Of a DNA stretch of 64,000 bases, positions 57,169 through 64,000 are shown piece after piece. Numbering within the stretch: the first letter of the stretch is position 1; every line of letters begins with the position of its first letter. The position numbers were made by a program, and so were the translations under genes. Below the pieces are notes generated by a model. It ran no database searches. It saw only the letters and a program-made list of their open reading frames with translations, and was not told where the DNA came from. This stretch comes from Gautieria morchelliformis (lineage: Eukaryota > Basidiomycota > Agaricomycetes > Gomphales > Gomphaceae): NCBI GenBank assembly GCA_015179125.1, contig WHVA01000522.1, forward strand, positions 1 to 64,000. Direction: 5' to 3'.

Positions 57169-58756
57169 GCCAAATTCTCCTTAGCCCCCTCAAGAATAGT
57201 AGGTACTTACCCGCAACTTATAAATCAAAAAAGCTCACGAAGTTACCTAATCAGGTAGCATCTCGGCAAAAAACCATGCGTTGATAGCGGTGGCCGCCCA
57301 TCAGGCAGGCCTAGTCCAAAATACGCACGAAAAGAGGCCGAAAAAGGTCAAAATCGGGACGCACGAAATGTGCATTCAAGTTGCCATGTTGGCCCAGGCA
57401 TATGTAGGGCTTGTCGTTCCTGGCTAATATGCAGGCTGTAGGCCGATTTTAATTCTGGTAAAGATAACACGGTTGATTAAGCCCATAAGTTCATTCGCCA
57501 CCGGCGAGCCGTAGCACATAGTACTTGCTCGCTTATTATGAGCAACGCTCTCTCTGTGGAGCCCTGGGGCCCCGGGCATGGCGCATCACGATCCTGCTGT
57601 TCACTATGTTCATCTATGAACGAGATAGTGATAGTTCGGTCGGAACAGCACTTTGATAATTTGACTGCCCTTCGAGTCGCAGGAAGGCCGCTCTTGCCGG
57701 AACCCGGGATTCTCTCGCGAATGCAACAAGCGGATGGCCAGGTCGCCACAGATCGGAATGATGATAATATTGCCGCAAGGTGCCAAACTCGAAGAGTAAT
57801 GGGACCGCTGCAACTATATAGCGATATGCTGGATGCATGCGATTTCCACACAGCACAGAATATGATGGTAAACCCATCCGACCGGGGGATCAATCGACAG
57901 AACAGTACATGATGGATGAGCCAAAAGGTCACAGATACCATGCTGGATACGCGGCTGATGGTGCGTAGACATCATGTGTATTTCAGGCTTCAGGTGCGAC
58001 AGACAGTGACAGAAAAGCACGATGAACACGGCTGTAGCACGAGCGATGAGAGACTCTAACTCACCAGCAACATCCTGTACACAGCGATGAAGATCACCAA
58101 AGCCAATCTGCACACACTGTCGAATGCGCATGACACGTGCAAGGAGCGGCTGAACTGTAGTAGCTGTAAGTAAATGGGACCCAGCATACACCATAAGGCA
58201 GTGAGAGATTAAGGGGCGAGCGTGGCAAGGACTGCTGGGAGGTTCTCGTATAGAACGCCTTAAATCTGTGACGATATGAACAGCGGACGGGAGGTGTAGG
58301 GGATAGTAGTGGAAAATAATATGAGGTATTTGAAGAAGTGAAGGCGCTGCGCCGGTGTCGTGCGGTGGTAGGCGCAAGTGAAGAAGAGCACGACGAAACC
58401 TTAAAGGCATGCAACCAACTACCAAGGACATGATGGTATCCACCATGTAAACAACAAACATCCAATCAAGGTAAGTAACACACATTAATATGGAACACCA
58501 CCCACATGATCACGATTCGAGATGGGGCTTGGAGGGAAAGGCACAGCAGAGACCTGTGAATGCCAAGGCACAAGTCAACCACCCGAGTGCACGCGGAAAT
58601 GATAGTGAGGGCCTAGCCTCGAAACAGAGAGCTAGGAAGAACCCCCATAGTTTTCGATCAGGCTAGTCACATCCCCGGACTGTAGAAAACACCGACACTA
58701 GGTTTCGGTAACATTTACACAAACAGCAATAATCAGCAACTATTTTCACTGAGAAT
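57169..58756. other. No convincing gene; one long minus frame at 57814-58485
   Basis: The minus-strand frame is 223 codons, rich in His, Cys and Leu, without motifs or splice support. It could be chance, or decayed sequence next to remnant E. Nothing else is recognisable. Confidence 0.35.
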
Positions 58757-58961
58757 GTTGAGTCTGCACTCTGATTAGCTCAGGCGTCCAGATGGACATG
58801 AACGACTGAGGAAAGGGGGAATAGCAGGGTTAGAAAAAGGTAAGGGGACACGTATGTGGGTCCATGTGTACCATATGACATTGTAGTTCCAACACCCCCC
58901 TCGATGTAAAGACGGGAAAAAAGAGGAAATGAGAGAGATAAGGAAATGGGAAAGGAAAGGT

Positions 58962-59789
58962 TTAGTGGTTCGAGTGGATACCAAGAAGTTTCATCAGCTT
59001 GTCATGGGCAGGTCTAGGTAGGGCCTTCGTGAGGATGTTGGCAATCATATCAGAAGCGGGGACATGGTAGAAGTCAATATCTTCCTTGTAGATGCGTTCA
59101 CGAACATAGTGGTGCTGAACGTCAAAGTGTTTTGACCTCGCATGGTATGAGGGATCTTTAATGATGGATACAGTGCCCATGTTATTGCTTTGGATGCAAG
59201 TGGGTGCGAGCTGCTTGTGACCCAGAAGCTCCAGTAGGTTTCGGAGCCATATGGCCTCCTTTGCGGCATGGCAGGCTGATGAGTATTTGGCTTCGCAACT
59301 CAATGTCATCACGGACGTCTGTTTCTTGGAGCTCCAAGTGATCACTCCAACGCCGAGGAAAAACATATAGCCTGATACGGATCTTCTGTTGTCTGTGTTG
59401 GAGGCGTAATCAGAGTCGGTGGAGTCTGTCAGGGTGATATGTGAGGAAGTCCCGCTGAGGGAAAGGCGGTGGGTGCGAGTAGCGTTCAGGTATGTGAGGA
59501 CATGCTTCATGGCGTTCCAATGTGGCTCGCCGGGGTTCATGGCGAATTGTGAGAGGTGGTTGATGGAGAACCTGATGTTGGGTTGGGTGTACATCATGGA
59601 CCCTATGGCAGCATGGTATGGTACCTTACACATGGCCGCGATCTTGTTGGGGGATGTGGGCGATTGGTCTGTGGAGAGATCTTCAGTGGAGGCTGTCATA
59701 AAATTGGTACGAGCTTTGTCCAAGTTTTCTTCTTCAGTCTCACTGTCCGTATCGTAATACAGGGCATCATAGGCTTGCTGAGCTTCCAT
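58962..59789 (-). pseudogene. Remnant E RNase H
   Basis: A 275-codon frame with INHLSQFAMNPGEPHWNAMK, TDSDYASN, ITWSSKKQTSVMTLSCEAKY, IQSNNMGTVSI and RSKHFDVQHHYVRE. The catalytic Asp of the usual SDN-type motif reads SNN, so the enzyme is probably dead. Stops naturally at 58962. Confidence 0.88.
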
Positions 59790-59972
59790 CCCTTCAGGAT
59801 TCAGGGCTACATAATTAGAACGAGCTCTACGAGTTCCTGTCTTGGAATGTTTGCACTCATTGTCCCAATGCTTTCTGGCAGTGTTCAGGGGAGTCCATAT
59901 TGGGTGAGCTGTGTCAAGGTTAAAGCATTTTATGATGTGATTGATGTACGCAGTTTGGCTCAGGGATATGGT

Positions 59973-60741
59973 TCACGCATTTTGGTCATGGGAGATCTCG
60001 ATGCCTAACATCCAGTGGATGTCACCGAGGTCGGTGATGTTGATGCTGGATTGAAGGTCATGGACGATTGAGTCAAGTTTGGCAATACTACTGGCAGCAG
60101 CGGCCATGTTGTCGGTGTGTATCATGACAATGGATTTTCCGAGGTCGGTGGAACAGCTGTATACACAATGGTCGACTGGGTTGCGTGTGAAGCCTTGTGA
60201 GACCATGGCCTTGTCAAGTGTCTTATTCCATTGATGGCCTGATTGTTTCAGACCGTATAGTCCCTTCTGCAACCGGCAGACATGATTTTCCATTCCCTTA
60301 ATGATACTTCCTTTGGCCTGCTCCATGTAGATCTCTTTGTCTAGGTTAGAGTGGAGATGGGCGGTTTTGACGTCGAGCTGCCGTAATTCCCAATTGAGGG
60401 TAGTGGCGAGGGCAAGTACAACGCGGAATGATTCAAGGTGGGTGACGGGTGAGAAGGTATTGTGGTAGTCTTGTCCAGTGATCTGGGTGAACCCCTTTGC
60501 AACGATGTGAACCTTAAGTTTAGCCATTTTGCCGGATTCGTTGCATTTGATATGGCAGACTGTTTTGCTTTTGATCACTCTTTTTCCGACAGGAACCGAG
60601 CTGCGTGGCACAAGATCCCAAACATGGTGCTTTTTCATGGACTGCAACTTGGAGTCCATTCCCTGCTGCCAGATTTGACCGTTGGGTCGTTTGAGTGCTT
60701 CAGTGAAAGAGGTGGGATCATCCTTGTGTGGGAACCATTGC
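59973..60741 (-). pseudogene. Remnant E reverse transcriptase, inactive
   Basis: The frame reads FTEALKRPNGQIWQQ, VWDLVPRSSVPVGKRVI, HIVAKGFTQITGQDYH, LDVKTAHLHSN and LYGLKQSGHQWNKTL. The catalytic YVDD position reads HTDN, so polymerase activity is lost. A frameshift between 59.79 and 59.97 kb separates it from RNase H. Confidence 0.88.
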
Positions 60742-61700
60742 TAACAAAAAGCCTCATGAAAAAAGGAGAAAAAATCGCTTTAAAACCTTGTTTTCCCAGC
60801 TGATAGTGGCTAATACACGTGGCTATTGTTGGGAGAATTCTATTCAAATATTCCTTGAATTTCCTTTTATTTTTTTCGCCATTTAACTTGGCTTCCCTGG
60901 CTCAAAAACTCCTTATTCTGTCAGGCAGAGTTATGAACCCATGCAGGTCCACAACTCTGCCTAAGCCGCTCAGTTTCAAACTCCGACTGGAGCTTCCCAC
61001 GAACCGTGAACTTGGAGTTGCAGGCACTCAAGCACCTACAACTCCGGTACCTTGGCTCACTCAAACTCAACCACTGAGACTGAATGTGTCCTCTACCGCT
61101 TACACAAGCCTGTGCAATTCAAACCCAGCTGGCACATGACTTGCATCATAGCAACCATGGCTGTGCAAGGCTGCGTACAAAGTCACACAAAGATGTACAA
61201 AGCCAAAACTAGGGTGCAGGTTTGACCAAGCCTATTGGAGGAATGAATCCTCCAAATGCAATGCTACGACACCAAATAGGTCCCTTGATGTCATAGCGGC
61301 TGTGTAGGGCTGTGCAGGGCAGTGCAAGGCTGTGTATGGCTGTGAAAGGCTGTGCAAACCAGGGAAGGTGATTGGCTATCTATTTCCAATTTCTTTGCAC
61401 AAACACACCGCAATAGTTACGAGGGTGTGTGTCAGCAGTGCAAATATTTACATATGACATCACTCGCCTAATAGATAGAAGAACCCCATTTTATATAATC
61501 CTGTGTATTTTACAATATAAAAGGAGGCCATTCTGACCTCCTTGAATCATCATTCTAGCAATCTAACATCTTCTATCCATGTGACCTCGTGTGTATGGGA
61601 TCTAGCTTTGCTGGGCAAACAGAATATTTTCGATGTATTTTCGAAATAGTGACCATAAAATATAGCATACTGGTATTGCTATCATTGGGGATGAACTATT
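60742..61700. repeat. Promoter-like repeat block, copy 1
   Basis: About 60850-61600 is related to about 61700-62700 (shared ATTTTTTCGCC, CCACAACTCTGC, TTCAAACTCCGAC, ATAGATAG, ACAATATAAAAGGAGGCC). TATA-like sequence ATATAAAAGG at 61515. No coding support. May be LTR material of an element extending beyond the window. Confidence 0.55.
61298..61357. repeat. 10-bp minisatellite, six units
   Basis: Consecutive units GGCTGTGTAG, GGCTGTGCAG, GGCAGTGCAA, GGCTGTGTAT, GGCTGTGAAA, GGCTGTGCAA, exactly 10 bp each. Confidence 0.8.
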
Positions 61701-62690
61701 TAAACTTCCTCTAATTTCTTACCATTTTTTCGCCATTTTTAACAAAGTCTTTGGCTCAAAACACTTCTATTCTGTTGCAGCAGAGCTATGAATCCACATG
61801 TATCCACAACTCTGCTTATTCAAACTCCGACGTGCGCCAGCCCGAACTTGAGCCTGTGGACACTTACGCACCCACAAACTCTGGCCAACCTACCGGTTTG
61901 GACTCAGCACTCTGGAAATAGCAATTTATTCCCAAGCCTCCACAATACAGTTTGTGCAATACAAACTCAGCCCAACCTATGCTACCATAGCAACAAGGCT
62001 ATGCTAGGCTGTGCTGTGCCATGACTACACTCCTAAATAGAATTAGGGTCATGACTCACTGCCAAGCTGGAGTATTATTGGTCCAAAGTCTTGTGACTAG
62101 GGAAATGACTCCTGCATGACTTAGAGCCTGGCTCGGCACGTGACTCATGCTCGGACTCTGGCGTATCATTGGCTGAGGGGCCTCTTACCAATGAAAGGCT
62201 GTGTTGAGCTAATCCTCTTTAAGAATAAGGGTGTATCTTATTCTTAGACGTCACTCATGCCTGACTCACTACCCCATTTCTGCATGACTCACCCCCTAAT
62301 CGTGGGCTGCGATTGGTCAACACGAGTTCTGACTCATTACCCTTTTTCACTCTGACTCACTACCCCATTTCTGCGTGACTCAGTGCATGACTCACTCCCT
62401 AATCGTGAACCGCGATTGGCCAACACATGCTCTGACTCACTACCCTTTTTCTCTCTGACTCACTACCCCATTTCTGTGTGACTCAGTGCATGACACACAC
62501 CTTATTCATGGACTGCGATTGGCCAACACATGCTCTGACTCACTACCCTTTTTCTCAATGACTCACTACCCTATTTCTTTGTGACTCATTCTAGTCTATT
62601 AATAGATAGTAGATACAATATAAAAGGAGGCCTTACTGCCCACCTTTCATCAGCCAATACATCATCATCTACAATCCACGTACCTTGTGT
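61701..62690 (+). promoter_or_regulatory. Promoter-like repeat block, copy 2, with TGACTCA array and TATA box
   Basis: Second copy of the block at 60850-61600. It adds an array of TGACTCA (GCN4/AP-1-type bZIP site) and inverted CCAAT sequences (GATTGG) upstream of ATATAAAAGG at 62618. The layout is that of a strong polymerase II promoter or LTR U3 region reading rightwards; the transcript is not identified. Confidence 0.55.
62262..62588. repeat. 103-bp tandem repeat carrying TGACTCA sites
   Basis: TGACTCA occurs at 62262, 62285, 62330, 62353, 62376, 62388, 62433, 62456, 62479, 62536, 62559 and 62582. The series 62330/62433/62536, 62353/62456/62559 and 62376/62479/62582 each step by exactly 103 bp, and adjacent sites within a triplet step by 23 bp. 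Each unit also has one GATTGG (near 62311, 62414, 62517). Two more sites lie at 62052 and 62141. Confidence 0.85.
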
Positions 62691-62699
62691 GACTTGCCA

Positions 62700-63755
62700 A
62701 GCTTGCACAGCTTACTAAGCTGCTAACCCCAGCTAGGGTTATTACACTTACTTAGTGTATTAATTCTCAGTTAAGTAGTTGCGTTTCTACTTAGCCACAC
62801 GGACTAACACTCCAGGTGAAATTCTGCAGAGTGAGTCTGACAATCGATTTCCTTGTCAATTAGCTCTCCAATACCCGAGACGAACTGATCAGTGACTTTC
62901 ACAAGTCACTTCTTAAACCATAGTTGCTCGTTTATTGCAGTGCATTGACGTTAATCGGGTCAGTCCACTTACAAACTCTCCTGTGAAGCCATTCCTATCT
63001 TTTTGGAATACTTGGACCCCGATAGTTGTCCTCGAACCTACAGACTAATAGTTTGTTATTCATTACGACAGTAGTGTTTAATATTCTTGCAGTTTCGTAT
63101 ACGACACGTTCTGATAGACCAAAGTGTTAGCTCTGACACCAAAGCCTTGAAGGGTTCCAAAACATCGTGTGACTTGCATCTTACTAAGCTGCTAATCCCA
63201 GCTAGGGATATTCACTTACTTTAGTGTCTAATTCCTTGTTAAGTAGTTACTTTACTGCTTAGCCACTTGGACTAATCCTCCGGGTGTAATTCTACAGAGT
63301 GAGTCTGTCAATTGATAGTCTTGCCATTCGCACTCCAATACCCGAGACGATCTGATCAGTCGATTTTCCTGATTAGAGACTTTCACAAGTCACTTCTAAA
63401 ACTCGTTCATCCCTCGTTTTATTGCTGTGCGCTGGTAGATTATCAGGGCAGTCCATTTATAAACTCGCCTGCTAAGTACATTCCTTTATATTTTGGAATA
63501 CGCTTGGACCCCGATAGTGTCCTTGAACCTACATTCTTTTAGTTTATTGTTCAGTGCTGCTAAGAAACGTATTGCCTTCCATCCATATTAACTTGGACTA
63601 GTTTTTACGCGGATTGCAACCAAGGTACAAATATTAAATTATTTCCGGAGTTGTGCTGCAGCATTGTTTAATATTCTTTGAGTTTCATAAATGACATGTT
63701 CTGATAGATTGAAGTGTTAGCAATAACACCAAAGTCTTGAAGGGTTCCAAAACAC
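62700..63755. repeat. Direct tandem duplication, copies about 0.47 and 0.58 kb
   Basis: 62712-63165 and 63181-63755 share a series of segments in the same order (TTACTAAGCTGCTAA, CCAATACCCGAGACGA, CTTTCACAAGTCACTTCT, CTTGGACCCCGATAG, TTGAAGGGTTCCAAAACA). Copy 2 has about 110 extra bases near 63.55-63.66 kb. Divergence is moderate. No frame of note; possibly a leader or U5-like region downstream of the promoter block. Confidence 0.75.
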
Positions 63756-64000
63756 TGGTGGACGTTCTGGGAACCGCTTAGCAGTGTTTCGAGTGTAGAA
63801 TTTACTACCATTGCTGAGGTCTCCAAACCCGCAATAACACAGTCCATGCTTAACCTCGTGTCCCGCTCTTTAGAAGCTTCCTCTAGGAAAATTTCAATAG
63901 ACAGAACTTATCCTTACTCTACGCTTACCTCTCCTCCTTCACCTTTACCTTATCTCAACCCTTGCTCAACACCGAACCAAACCGCACCTCGTTTCGAATC
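63756..64000. other. Window end, no feature
   Basis: No coding or repeat signal recognised; sequence is C/T-rich towards the end. The element or gene driven by the upstream promoter-like block may begin beyond the window. Confidence 0.4.

Larger units (their letters stand above)
58757..60741 (-). mobile_element. Truncated copia remnant E
   Basis: Minus strand. The 3' part of a copia element: reverse transcriptase, RNase H, a polypurine tract (GAGGGGGG on the minus strand, near 58895-58902) and a presumed short LTR at 58757-58894 (TGTTGAG to CCAACA in plus orientation, 138 bp). Gag, protease and integrase are absent; the reverse transcriptase frame stops abruptly at about 60741, where unrelated repeat DNA begins. 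No target duplication can be checked. Confidence 0.8.

Noticed and set aside
57814-58485. 223-codon minus-strand frame as a membrane protein gene
   Set aside because: No motif, no splice signals, odd His/Cys composition; kept only as a note in the intergenic entry.
1-64000. CRISPR array or bacterial operon signals
   Set aside because: Repeats present are eukaryotic LTRs, minisatellites and tandem duplications; genes are spliced.
1-64000. tRNA or rRNA genes
   Set aside because: The initiator tRNA-like sequence at 10.9, 38.33 and 51.62 kb is only a 13-14-base primer-binding match next to LTRs, with no tRNA body. No other tRNA-like cloverleaf was noticed, though a scan by eye cannot exclude one.

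Overview
The window looks like nuclear DNA of a filamentous basidiomycete, most likely an Agaricomycete. The evidence is genes split by many short introns (mostly 50-70 bp, GT-AG with several GC-AG), 6-20 nt microexons, a P450 and an NRPS-like adenylating enzyme of basidiomycete style, and heavy Ty1/copia content. I see no tRNA, rRNA or CRISPR. All splice sites were predicted by eye from frame continuity and family motifs.

Layout. (1) 1-4.7 kb: GC-rich, repeat-bearing DNA with only weak coding signals. (2) 4.7-6.3 kb: a four-exon coiled-coil protein of unknown function; a broken paralogue lies at 48.4-49.1 kb. (3) 6.63-11.13 kb: copia element A, minus strand, 223-bp LTRs with one mismatch and target duplication GGGAG, lying 244 bp upstream of a P450. 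(4) 11.4-30.6 kb: a compact gene island with a 16-exon P450, the 60S-maturation GTPase EFL1 sharing a 91-bp divergent promoter with adenosine kinase, a DUF202 membrane protein, a Vnx1-like vacuolar cation/H+ exchanger, a Rad60/Esc2-like SUMO-like-domain protein and an MFS DHA1 transporter. (5) 31.9-38.9 kb: copia element C, old and degenerate, inserted in an open frame and itself carrying two nested LTRs. (6) 39.3-46.8 kb: a 2.15-kb duplication of an adenylation-domain gene (a broken copy at 39.3-41.4, an apparently intact copy at 44.6-46.6) around hairpin arrays, TACGG/CCGTA clusters and a copia 3' fragment. (7) 47-51.4 kb: gene remnants and AT-rich DNA. (8) 51.44-55.99 kb: copia element D with very short LTRs. 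(9) 56.7-57.2 kb: a small secreted cysteine protein. (10) 58.8-60.7 kb: copia remnant E. (11) 60.7-64 kb: promoter-like repeats, including an array of TGACTCA sites at regular 23/103-bp spacing.

The housekeeping genes of the island (ribosome maturation, purine salvage, vacuolar ion balance, genome stability) have no evident joint pathway. The flanks are a mobile-element-rich compartment containing the metabolism and secreted genes. The elements A, C and D, different in sequence, share the same primer-binding site, complementary to the anticodon arm of initiator tRNA-Met.
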